From Siphonodentalium dalli (lineage: Eukaryota > Mollusca > Scaphopoda > Gadilida > Siphonodentaliidae), in contig CP136061.1 of the NCBI GenBank assembly GCA_032622095.1, positions 21,022,991 to 21,086,990 on the forward strand: DNA of 64,000 bases, in the 5' to 3' direction. Each line of letters opens with the position of its first letter. The first letter of the stretch is position 1. Positions 36,801 through 43,299 of the stretch are shown here, in pieces. The notes below the pieces were generated by a model, which worked only from the letters and a program-made list of their open reading frames with translations, was not told where the DNA came from and searched no databases. A program made the translations under genes and the position numbers.

Positions 36801-39093
36801 CATTCTGCTGAGGTGTAAGCAGAATGAGGTCCCCAGAGGGTGAATTTGGTGATGCTAGCCCGCTATGCGGGGTAGCATCACTAAATTCACCCTCTGGGGA
36901 CCTCATTCTGCAAATGACAGACACCCTATTTCAAGGCTTGACTAACTTACCTGTGATAAAACAAACTGCATGTTGCTTTGTCCAGAGCAAAGCCATACAT
37001 CTCCAAAAAGCACATCATTCAAGGAAAGTTTTCCTTCTGGACCTGACACAGTGATGTTGTGAGGTCCACCAGCTGACATTGGAGGTAGAGTTGCCAGCCA
37101 TACACCGTCTGGGCCAAACGAGCTTGGCTTTATCTCAGCAGTCGTAACATTTTTCCCTGAGATGTTAATGGTCACTGTGCCAGATATTTTAGCAGAGAAT
37201 CCCCAGATATTTGCATGCCTGGGTTCTTTCTGAAGAACCATGTGATCTTGGTAATAGGATGCAAAAGAGAACGTACTGGGTCCAGCTGAAAAACAGGACA
37301 GAGATTAACAAGAGCTGGACTGTTGCCCAGTGCATACCCCCGTGTGGCATTCTCCCTAGTGTGGGCATACTTATAACCCATGGCTGAGACACTCAGGCAG
37401 ACGGATAAAACAATAACATTTACAGATAAATAAAGATGAAAAAGTCTAGAACAGAACACCTGAAGTTCAGAACAATCCACTGAATGTCCTCATAGTGGGG
37501 AAAATTCATACTGAATTTCATTGAGAACCAACAACCGGTAGTTGAGATATCTCCCCAGATGGAGGATCGGACGCATGCAATCTAGCATACCACCATTTCG
37601 TTCTGTCATGGGGGTATAATTAAACTACCGGTAGCATTCAGACTAGCCTGTTGGATTGGTCTGTACGTTGCAATGACATAATCCGTTGTCTGCATTAAAC
37701 GCAAGAATGTACATAGTGTTATAAAGAAGAGCAATTAATAATTGCAGTTGAGTTCGATATCGGAATAATTGCAATATTGCAAATCAATCTATCTGTAATA
37801 AATGAATGCCTTAAGTGTTATTGACTGTAATCCAATTTCAACACAACAGGCTGGTCTGAACACCACTTTCTACCCTTTCTATACTAAATACTCATTGACG
37901 AGTAGTTATCATGTAGGAAATTTTCAGATACCTTACTAGTATATAAATTCGCGCAGTACTATTTTTCGCTCAGTTTTGAATTTGCGCACTTTGAATTCAC
38001 GCACCTAGTAATAATCATTATATAAACTCGAATGAAGTAAAACTACAACCGTCCACAGAAAACCTATATCAGAAAAAACTTGGCTGTGGGTTGTGTTGAC
38101 ATAACAAACTCAGACTTTTTAGTTTGGTCATGGTGTCACGCCAGCATTGAGAATATATGGGGGATGTGCTTTCGTGCATCTTCAGTCTGCAATATGTGTA
38201 TGTCTTACAAGACAATAATATTTCAACATCAATGATGTTACCATGATTTGTTGCGATATAATTATGTCATACATAATGGTTTTGATGTTGGTTGCCCGCT
38301 TGTAAATTATAGTCCTACAAGCCCAATATTCGGTCCAACCTTCCGTAATGTATATATGTAACTCAACAACATCTAGCCTTCTTGTTTCTGTTGTTTGGTA
38401 TAAACTCATTAGTCGTACTATTAATTTTTGCTCAGTTTTAAATTCGCGCACCGGTGGGTGCACGAAAAATAGTACTGCACGAATTTAAATACATGTAAGG
38501 TAATAAGTTCAACAAACGACATTTGTTGAACTTATTATCTGAAAGTTTCCCCTGCAATAAATATGACTCTTTATAACTGAATGGGAGAATGCATTTAGTA
38601 TAGAAAAGGTAAAGTCAATGTCAAATAGACGTGTGATAGTCTCAATGGAATGTGCAGATTCTGAACCACAATGAGGTAGCCATATTAAACCACTCACAGG
38701 GCAGGGCGTCGCTCTGATCCACAATGAGGTAGCATCCATTATGAAGCAGGGCATCTTTAATTGACAATGTGGTTTACCAAGAAAAATCAGATTTGGCTAT
38801 CTTTTGAAATACAAACACTTCATCACAAACCATTTTACAGAACAGAAAAATTAACCCACATTTTGGCCTTATTGCAATATCGCCTAGTGGTAAAACAGCA
38901 TTAAATCTTAACCGAATAAATAACAAACAAACTTACTTTTTGGCTGGAATTTGTTTACTTTCAAGGGAGTTTGTACTGAATGTTGATAGAAATATGGGTT
39001 ATCCAGATCAGAATCAAAACTGTATCCAATAATTTGGGTCCAAGTCAAGGACAGAAGCAAAAGAGATCCAATCAACTCCATGATAAACCGCAT
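15609..39093 (-). CDS. SIAE: Sialate O-acetylesterase, copy B (nine exons; in-frame TAG in exon 7)
   Basis: Exons in transcript order: 39093-38937, 37285-36951, 34659-34521, 33020-32843, 28194-28064, 22667-22537, 21751-21594, 19895-19691, 15869-15609. All borders are GT-AG and every phase joins; the total is 1695 nt, 564 codons plus TAG. Family blocks appear in order: signal peptide, [21 protein letters not shown] (nucleophile Ser156), [21 protein letters not shown], '[20 protein letters not shown]', '[13 protein letters not shown]', FPFGFVQ, MAVAMDL, IHPRDKQ (presumed catalytic His) and the Cys-containing C-terminus '[15 protein letters not shown]'. The length suits the family. Exon 7 has a TAG at codon 385 inside a ~20-codon stretch without family similarity, so the gene may be a recent pseudogene, or the assembly may be wrong there. 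Introns are large and transposon-rich. Confidence 0.88.
16144..17090. mobile_element. Nested hAT-like element (947 bp)
   Basis: Perfect 8-bp TSD CTTGCGAA (16136-16143 and 17091-17098). Termini CAGTGTTCGCGCTG / CAGCGCGAACACTG. Subterminal 'catttggctaa.aaaa.tttc' repeats occur at both sides, and there is a ~25-nt poly-C run at 16803-16826. No ORF. The target is a 'ttgcgaactcatt' word of the surrounding tandem repeat. Confidence 0.9.
17160..17882 (+). repeat. ~165-nt tandem array, four units, ended by GGAC tract and hairpin
   Basis: Units carry 'ccaataactc.g.t.aaaat', 'ggttgcgaactcattctag'-like, 'tttgaaatccgttga' and 'ccctgtgacgtcgtctattt'. After unit 4, a GGAC tract (17808-17836) precedes the hairpin 'tatcccccgcaaattt' / 'aatttggcgggggata' (17845-17880). 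Confidence 0.85.
18701..19690. other. Intronic sequence without recognised features
   Basis: AT-rich single-copy-looking sequence in SIAE copy B intron 8. I see no exon, RNA or delimitable repeat. Confidence 0.5.
19691..19895 (-). CDS. SIAE: SIAE copy B exon 8 (catalytic His exon)
   Basis: 205 nt; acceptor TATTTTAG, donor GTGAGA. The first base completes a Pro codon, then [20 protein letters not shown], '[18 protein letters not shown]' and a final MKGFE. HPRDKQ is the conserved late block of SIAE, whose His is the expected catalytic base. The exon ends on a codon boundary. Confidence 0.93.
20150..20990 (+). repeat. GATGGCTCCC-type repeat, four units
   Basis: Units with 'gatggc.cccatctagag', 'gatccatatgaag.ttggtga', 'ggatgtggcctgtagggtg' and 'aaatccaa.atgg'. 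Flanked by 'tgtagctcaactt' (20151) and 'aaagttgagctaaaaa' (20980), an inverted word that also occurs at 14549 and 14895. In SIAE copy B intron 7. Confidence 0.7.
21594..21751 (-). CDS. SIAE: SIAE copy B exon 7, with in-frame stop
   Basis: 158 nt; acceptor TTCTTCAG, donor GTGAGT, and the length keeps the phase between exons 6 and 8. The start ([15 protein letters not shown]) and end ([16 protein letters not shown]) match SIAE. The ~21 codons between do not, and contain TAG (21670-21668). In the family this stretch reads roughly R-W-H-Q-T-A ... G-Y-V-P-N. Pieces of the expected spacing appear in other frames, which suggests several small indels. Either exon decay or assembly error. Confidence 0.8.
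22430..22515. repeat. GGAC tract plus TGTGTACC hairpin
   Basis: 'ggatggacagacagacgg' is followed by the hairpin 'tgtgtaccttacatggtatgggtacaca' in outline (arms TGTGTACC). The same hairpin type is at 56828-56862 and 59502-59530. It ends about 20 bp before the SIAE copy B exon 6 donor. Confidence 0.65.
22537..22667 (-). CDS. SIAE: SIAE copy B exon 6
   Basis: 131 nt; acceptor ATTACAG, donor GTAGAT. Two bases complete the Gly of WYQG, then '[20 protein letters not shown]', WR and, at the end, FPFGFVQ. Matches the SIAE segment 'YNCTFP.LI.DWR' to 'FPFG.VQ'. Ends on a codon boundary. Confidence 0.93.
22970..23635. repeat. 22-nt minisatellite, about 30 units
   Basis: Unit 'aaacagggtcgggaggggat' plus 'gt', with common G/A variants (gggag/ggaag). 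A few indels. In SIAE copy B intron 5. Because 3 x 22 = 66, the minus strand stays open in two frames for ~240 codons; this is not evidence of a gene. Confidence 0.95.
23640..24950. other. Intronic sequence with a CATAACTC-type remnant
   Basis: 24000-24170 holds a decayed 'gcaggtacgcaggttcccat' / 'gaccagaaaatgtaggaata' unit as in 46900-47400. 'gtcatcagagtccccag' at 24226 is a foldback-MITE scrap. Nothing else recognised. Confidence 0.5.
24956..25168. mobile_element. Palindromic TA-target MITE (213 bp)
   Basis: Second full copy of the family at 11096-11296: 'cagtaatgctct...atcgactccttaacc' on the left, complement on the right, centre 'aaagctctcgggaagagctt'. TA at both borders. In SIAE copy B intron 5. 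Confidence 0.85.
25330..25400 (+). repeat. (AAT)n plus TTTATATAGCGCTTTTC element
   Basis: An ATA/AAT microsatellite followed by 'atttatatagcgcttttccc' and 'cccaaagcgctcag'. This combination recurs in many invertebrate genomes as the tail of small mobile elements; the family is not assigned here. 25400-26780 holds nothing further that I recognise. Confidence 0.6.
26880..27592 (-). pseudogene. Non-LTR retrotransposon fragment (reverse transcriptase C-terminus)
   Basis: The reading from 27592 to 27011 contains [20 protein letters not shown], '[14 protein letters not shown]', '[12 protein letters not shown]' and '[14 protein letters not shown]'. These are the typical post-palm and C-terminal motifs of LINE reverse transcriptases of the Jockey/CR1/L2 kind. 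After a frameshift near 27030 it continues in another frame with '[14 protein letters not shown]' and [11 protein letters not shown], the usual ORF2 end. The upstream palm (YxDD) and endonuclease are absent, so the copy is 5'-truncated. In SIAE copy B intron 5, same strand as the gene. Confidence 0.88.
28064..28194 (-). CDS. SIAE: SIAE copy B exon 5
   Basis: 131 nt; acceptor TTTTTCAG, donor GTACGA. After one base completing an Asp codon it encodes [20 protein letters not shown], then [21 protein letters not shown] and the first base of the Gly codon. 'NAMIHPL...GVxWYQG' is a strong SIAE signature. Confidence 0.93.
28388..32020. repeat. 51-nt minisatellite, about 71 units (3.6 kb)
   Basis: The unit starts ATGGCCCTCCCAGACCCCCT, continues GGCCCATATGGCTATGATGA and ends GATTGGTTAGT. 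Copies are almost identical. Variants such as CCACT for CCCCT group at 29930-30150 and 31930-31985. Because 51 = 17 codons and the unit lacks stops in one frame on each strand, long bidirectional open readings arise (17-aa repeats starting MALPDPLAH and GQGVWEGHT). It is bordered on the left by T9G9 (28371-28388). In SIAE copy B intron 4. Confidence 0.97.
32377..32790. mobile_element. Foldback hAT-like MITE, degenerate right end
   Basis: Left terminus 'caagtctgattatagtgtg', left hairpin (32405-32485), interior 'ggtctcatctgctatgggag' and 'caatttggggatatagagaa', right hairpin to about 32775. The expected right terminus is not intact. Ends about 60 bp from the exon 4 donor of SIAE copy B. Confidence 0.7.
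32843..33020 (-). CDS. SIAE: SIAE copy B exon 4
   Basis: 178 nt; acceptor CTAATTTTAG, donor GTGAGT. It encodes [20 protein letters not shown], then [20 protein letters not shown] and [11 protein letters not shown]. Same length and phase as copy A exon 4. A piggyBac-like end (TTAACCCTTTCAGTGCC) lies 18 bp upstream of the acceptor, within intron 3. Confidence 0.94.
33355..33560. mobile_element. piggyBac-like MITE (206 bp) with hairpin core
   Basis: TTAA at 33351-33354 and 33561-33564. Left end CCCTTTCATGACTGGAGC; right end, read inward, CTCGTTCATGACGGGAGC. Core hairpin at 33457-33525 (arms GCCAGTGCATTCTCTTATAT). Same hairpin family as 4367-4435. Confidence 0.85.
33726..34119. mobile_element. 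Foldback hAT-like MITE in SIAE copy B intron 3
   Basis: Left hairpin (33757-33840), interior 'cttcaactggggaactcaa', right hairpin (34015-34085) and terminus 'gcaggcttg' ending at 34119. The matching point of copy A intron 3 (about 2540) lacks it, so it inserted after the duplication. Left border is blurred and no clean TSD was found. Confidence 0.75.
34521..34659 (-). CDS. SIAE: SIAE copy B exon 3
   Basis: 139 nt; acceptor CTTCAG, donor GTAAAT. It starts [20 protein letters not shown] and ends [10 protein letters not shown] plus one base. Length and phase equal copy A exon 3. Confidence 0.93.
34680..35840. other. SIAE copy B intron 2, mostly unremarkable
   Basis: 'ttaaccctatctttaccaa' (34714) aligns with 4624-4642 in copy A intron 2. 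35400-35820 holds diverged CATAACTC-like units ('ttgaaattggttcata', 'accaaatttcagtcagat'). 35860-35970 is one GATGGCTCCC-type unit. No gene seen. Confidence 0.55.
36516..36738. mobile_element. piggyBac-like MITE, tentative borders
   Basis: Right end 'ggaagctccattcatggaagggttaa' in outline (TTAA 36735-36738), inward read CCCTTCCATGAATGGAGC. Two hairpins of the GCCAGTGCATTCTC type (36537-36611 and 36641-36689). The left TTAA (36516-36519) is a guess because the left terminus is not recognisable. Confidence 0.6.
36748..36940. mobile_element. Foldback hAT-like MITE (193 bp) abutting the exon 2 splice donor
   Basis: Perfect 8-bp TSD ACTAACTT (36740-36747 and 36941-36948). Termini CAAGCCTTGAAATAGGGTGT and complement. 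One complete hairpin (36815-36915); the left one is reduced. The right TSD copy, read on the minus strand, supplies the AAGT after the GT of the SIAE copy B exon 2 donor (36950-36949). Confidence 0.92.
36951..37285 (-). CDS. SIAE: SIAE copy B exon 2 (nucleophile exon)
   Basis: 335 nt; acceptor TTTTTCAG, donor GTAAGT, which overlaps a MITE target duplication. It encodes the HMVLQKEP block, '[18 protein letters not shown]' and [18 protein letters not shown], with the SGNH nucleophile serine. Equal in length and phase to copy A exon 2. Confidence 0.95.
37310..37620 (+). repeat. Short element with 5' AACAAGAG and 3' GTATACCCCC-type hairpin
   Basis: Starts 'aacaagagctggactgttgc' with 'gcatacccccgtg', contains a CATAACTC-like body, then 'ggatcggacgcatgca' and a hairpin 'tagcataccaccat...atgggggtataatta' (37583-37620). 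Compare 41700-43215 and 46768-47545. In SIAE copy B intron 1. Confidence 0.65.
37931..38500. mobile_element. TA-target MITE with CCTTAC termini (570 bp)
   Basis: TA at 37929-37930 and 38501-38502. Termini CCTTACTAGTATATAAATTC and, inverted, CCTTACATGTATTTAAATTC, each followed by 'gcagtactatttttcg'. Subterminal 'gctcagtttt.aattcgcgca' is repeated inside. Same family as 60283-60969. No ORF. In SIAE copy B intron 1. Confidence 0.85.
38502..38538. repeat. Hairpin with 15-nt arms
   Basis: AATAAGTTCAACAAA, spacer CGACA, then the exact complement TTTGTTGAACTTATT. It directly abuts the CCTTAC MITE. Confidence 0.85.
38937..39093 (-). CDS. SIAE: SIAE copy B exon 1 (start and signal peptide)
   Basis: ATG at 39093 gives [20 protein letters not shown]. 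Met5 (39081) aligns with the start of copy A. The extra N-terminus comes from a small 'tttatcatg' duplication, so either ATG could be used. Hydrophobic signal segment, then [13 protein letters not shown] and a 'TPLKVN' insertion relative to copy A. Donor GTAAGT. Total 157 nt with Met1. Confidence 0.9.
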
Positions 39094-39239
39094 GATAAAC
39101 TGCTTGCTTCACAGAACTGGAAAGAAAAGATTTAATCAATGAAATTCACCTCTTATCACTCTTATTGTGTGTCTACCAAGTTTATCAGAGACAGAGGGAT
39201 AGAGCCCATTATCAATAGATGTATCAATAGAATACATTG

Positions 39240-39740
39240 ATGAGAAGCAGTTAAATTGAGATAAGATTGAGATGACATTGGGCTCATTTAGTCAATGGAA
39301 TATAGGTCAGAAGCAGGTAAATTGAGATAAGATTGAGATGAGATTGGGCTCATTTAGTCAATGGAATATAGGTCAGAAGCAGATAAGTTGAGATAAGGTT
39401 GAGATAAGATTGGGCTCATTTAGTCAATGGAATATAGGTCAGAAGCAGGTAAATTGAGATAAGATTGAGATGAGATTGGGCTCATTTAGTCAATGGAATA
39501 TAGGTCAGAAGCAGGTAAATTGAGATAAGATTGGGCTCATTTAGTCAATGGAATATAGGTCAGAAGCAGGTAAGTTGAGATAAGATTGGGCTCATTTAGT
39601 CAATGGAATATAGGTCAGAAGCAGGTAAATTGAGATAAGATTGAGATGAGATTGGGCTCATTTAGTCAATGGAATATAGGTCAGAAGCAGGTAAGTTGAA
39701 ATAAGATTGAGATGAGATTGGGCTCATTTAGTCAATAGAA
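39240..39740. repeat. 66-nt minisatellite upstream of SIAE copy B, ~8 units
   Basis: Unit 'agaagcaggtaaattgagat', 'aagattgagatgagattggg', 'ctcatttagtcaatggaata', 'taggtc'. Two or three units lack the 'aagattgagatg' part. It starts about 150 bp upstream of the SIAE copy B start; nothing comparable is upstream of copy A. Confidence 0.93.
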
Positions 39741-39842
39741 GTAAGATATGTATTTGTAAATTAGTGATAGATTAGAATAAATATTGAATGTTTGTGATCA
39801 TCTTTAGCACAGAATGTAAAGAGTAACCATGCATAAGATCAG

Positions 39843-39975
39843 GCCTCAAAATATGGTGCCGTACATTTGCAGAATGAGGTCCCCAGAAGGTGATTTTATT
39901 GACGCAGCAATGACGCTACCCCGCACAGCGGGCTTGCATCACTAAATTCACCTTCTGGGAACCTCAATCTGCTTA
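39843..39975. mobile_element. Foldback-MITE hairpin fragment
   Basis: Variant terminus 'caggcctcaaaatatggtgc', then hairpin arms 'gtccccagaaggtgatttta' and 'ctaaattcaccttctgggaa'. No right terminus. Confidence 0.65.
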
Positions 39976-40221
39976 GACCTCATTATCAAATATTAAGCTA
40001 ACAGATACTTAGTTTGTACCAGAAAACAGAACAATTGTCTATTTTTTCTTTTTATATCTTTTCCCCACTCCATGGTGGTAGAAGCTGTTGTCTGTGACAA
40101 TTTCGGCCATTTTGACCATAATCTTTGTTTTGTCCTGATTTCTCAAATTCCTATTATTATCGCCGGATCAGCCAGAGGATTCTTCAGATGGGGACCCTAG
40201 ACCACCAGATTCTGTTATATG

Positions 40222-40505
40222 CTAAAACATGCATTGGTGGCCGACTATTAGGCTTAAACGGTGTTCATTTTTACATACATTCAAGTCTCCAGTCTTATGA
40301 AGAATAGAGATAACTGCTATGTTCCATGATTTAAGGAATATTCCATCAGTAAAGATCCTATTACACGTAAATAGTCTAACTAATGCTGGAAGAAGTACAT
40401 TGCTGCCATGTTTAATGAATTCATTCAAAATCATGTCTACACCAGGTTGTTTATCATGTCTACACCAGGTTGTTTATCATGTGTACACCAGGTTGTTTAT
40501 TTGAT
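40222..40505 (-). pseudogene. LINE reverse transcriptase fragment with triplicated 21-nt motif
   Basis: Minus strand reads 'MILNEFIKHGSNVLLPALVR', 'NRIFTDGIFLKSWNIAVIS' and 'ILHKTGDLNVCKNEHRLSLI'. This is the start of a non-LTR reverse transcriptase domain (motif 'P..W....I.PI.K.GD....N.R.IS'). Just upstream, a 21-nt word coding for PGVDMIN occurs three times (40435-40505). The rest is missing, with a stop soon after. Confidence 0.75.
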
Positions 40506-40609
40506 TTCAATCTCAAGATGCCATCTCGAATCTCCTTACATTTCAAAAGGAACTCCAAAGTATTTCCTGTTATTGTCACAATCTAGAATGGAAAACCCGA
40601 TGCTGGCAG

Positions 40610-41455
40610 CCATGTTTTTTCACAAATTTTAGAAAAAGTTTATGGCTCCCATCTGGAGGTCAGCCCGAAGTTCCATATGAAGTTTGGTGACCCGAGGCAG
40701 AAGGGCCTGTAGGCTGTGCTGAAGAATTAAGTCATACAAAGAGTCAAATCCAAGATGGCAGCTGGGTGCTGGTGGCCATGTTTTGCAAAAACATTTGGAA
40801 GACTTTGATGGCTCCGATCTAGATCCATATGAAGTTTGGTGATGAACAGATGAGGTCTGTAGACCAGCGGCCATATTTTGTGGCCTAATGACCCCAAAAT
40901 GACTCGTTGCTAACCTTCATGTCAATGTTAACATCCATGACAAATTTCATGAACCCGTGCTAATGGATAGAATTTTGAAATCGCTGGTGGCCATGTTTTC
41001 TTGCCGAATGACCCCAAAATAACTTGTTCCCATCTACCCGGTACATGTCAATGTCAACAGCCATGAGAAATTTCATAATGATCCGACCAAAGGTATGACT
41101 TGTAGCCCGTGCCAAAGGAATTAGTGAAGCAAATAGTAAAATCGAAGATGGCTGCGGGCGGCCATGTTTTATAGCCGGATGACCCCAAAATGAATCGTTC
41201 CCATCTACATGTCAATATTAACATTCATGACAAATTTCATGATGATCAGACAAACAGTACGGCCTGTAGCCCCGTTCCCATCTACATTTGATCCGACCAA
41301 AGATACGACCTACATGTATAGCCCGTGCTAATGGAAATTGTTAACAGACACAATATATTATCCACAGATGGATGCCAAGACAGACGGAAAAACTGATTCC
41401 AGTATACCCCCTGGTATCCACCCCCTCCACAACTTATTGCTGGGGGGGGGGGGGG
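40610..41455 (+). repeat. GATGGCTCCC-type repeats ending in a GTATACCCCC hairpin
   Basis: Units 'tatggctcccatctggaggt', then a 'gaccccaaaatga.tcgtt.cc' variant repeated at 40890, 41007 and 41185. It closes with 'gatgccaagacagacgga', 'ccagtatacccc' and a G run (41437-41455). Confidence 0.7.
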
Positions 41456-41699
41456 TAATAAATGTGAAAATGGCCTACATGTACATGTAGCTCCAATATT
41501 TCAATACAATTTAATTGCGCTTCATCATTCTGGCAGGGGTGTGTCAGTGTGAGATAAAAATAATAATTTTAAGAGTAATATTACTATAATACTGCAGTTG
41601 GATTGAGGTTTGGCTCAATTGGATTGCATGAAGTACATTTGAATTGTACTTCTGAATAATTATTAATAAATGTGAATTTGGCTCCCATAATAATTATTA

Positions 41700-43215
41700 A
41701 CAAGAGGTGTGCACTCGAGTGCTAGCATACCCCCACCGTGGCAAATTCAACCCGCATTATCCGTAAACTCAACAAAAAAGATTTTTAACTTTAAAGAAAA
41801 ATTCGGACTAATAATATCGATATGGTGTCACAAGAAGCTTGTACAGAAAAAATTATTCAAATCGGTTCATATTTGTTAAAGTTATTAAGTCAGACAGAAT
41901 TTTCTAAGTCAAAATAAGTCGAAAACTAGAATGCACTCAGAGAGATGCCAACGTGCGCAAAAATGTAATAAACAATAATTTAAAAAATAATTTCACTGTA
42001 TTTTACTTAATTTATTTAATTTAATTTAATGTTAGCAAAAAAAGACAATTACCATTTCTCATTTCATCACAGATAAAAGGCAAATTACTATATTAATCAT
42101 TTACGTAATTAAAACCAATTCCATGTTGCCGAAAGGATGAGACTTTAATATCGATTACATTTTTTTCAGCGGCATATTTTCATTTTCATTTTCCGATAGT
42201 CAAAGTTGACCAAAGGAGCAATTATAAGAAATAATTAATACCATTTGTGTAAATATTGATAGCAGCCAATATGCAACAATAGATATAAATAGTTAATCAA
42301 TAACGATCATTTATGTAATAACAAACTCTTCAAACGGTGTTTGTGTCAACAAATGTGTTTTGTTTTGTATTACGTCATTCGTCGTATCTGACCCGGAACT
42401 CGGCTGAAGGTTAGGCTATTCAGCCTATTGCGTCGAATTACGAAATCGCGTTTTGAATGTCTCTCTTTTCCCGCACGATAAAAAGAGGTCTTCGAATCAA
42501 AAATGATAAAACTTCCCAATTATAAGTAAAAATACCCAAATGAAGGAGTCTATGTAGGTCCCGAAGGAGTCTATAGACTCTTTGATATAGAGTTCGGATG
42601 GAGAAAATGTGGGTCGATCTATTTTTGTCATAACTCTGACGTATTTTGACCTGGGAGAAAAAATCGAAATTGAGGCTCACTAGGAGCATGCCAGTTTTAA
42701 ATATAGAAACAGGGAATCCCGACAAATGGCGATATCGGCGACAAACAAATAATCGAAAACAACACATAAAATAAACATAGCAAAAACGCGGCACAGTAAA
42801 AATGTCAGAACGCCACAAGGTTTTACGTCGTTTTGGTGACGTCATGGAGTGAAATGGAGTAGGGTGACACCAACCTACGAATCTGTCTGATCGCCATACT
42901 GTTGCGCGAGCGCACGTAATGAGGTGTAATATTACGAAAAACAGTCTGAGCCAATCCCTAGCCGCATCATGTAGAGAGGGTATTGTGAGAAGCATGTATA
43001 CCAAAAATTATTGAAATCGGTTCATATTTGTTAAAGTTATTAAGTCGGACAGAATTTTTCTAAGTCAAAATAAGTCGAAAAAGAGGCGTAACTTGAAAAA
43101 AAAAAGTCGGACCGAACTGCAATTAGCATCATGCGGAGAGACCGTCCTAAGGAGATCGCATACAAAAAATTATTGAAATCGGTTCATAGTTGTTCGAGTT
43201 ATGAGGTCGGACGGA
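41700..43215 (+). repeat. AACAAGAGGTGTGCACTCGAG-started element with CATAACTC units
   Basis: 5' phrase AACAAGAGGTGTGCACTCGA, then 'gctagcatacccccacc'. Units with 'ttattgaaatcggttcata' recur at 41848, 43008 and 43170. A GGAC tract (43206-43226) closes it. The 5' phrase recurs inverted at 60650-60715. The middle (42000-42960) has moderate-GC sequence with a 188-codon open reading on the minus strand of no recognised family. Confidence 0.6.
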
Positions 43216-43299
43216 CGGACGGACGGTACTACCAACATCCACCCTTTATGAGCTAAATAAATTATGAGCTATTTTTATCCAATTTTTACGAGTTTGCAA

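Noticed and set aside
42438-43004. 188-codon open reading on the minus strand
   Set aside because: No recognisable motif, composition like non-coding DNA, and it lies inside a repeat element. Not supported as a gene.
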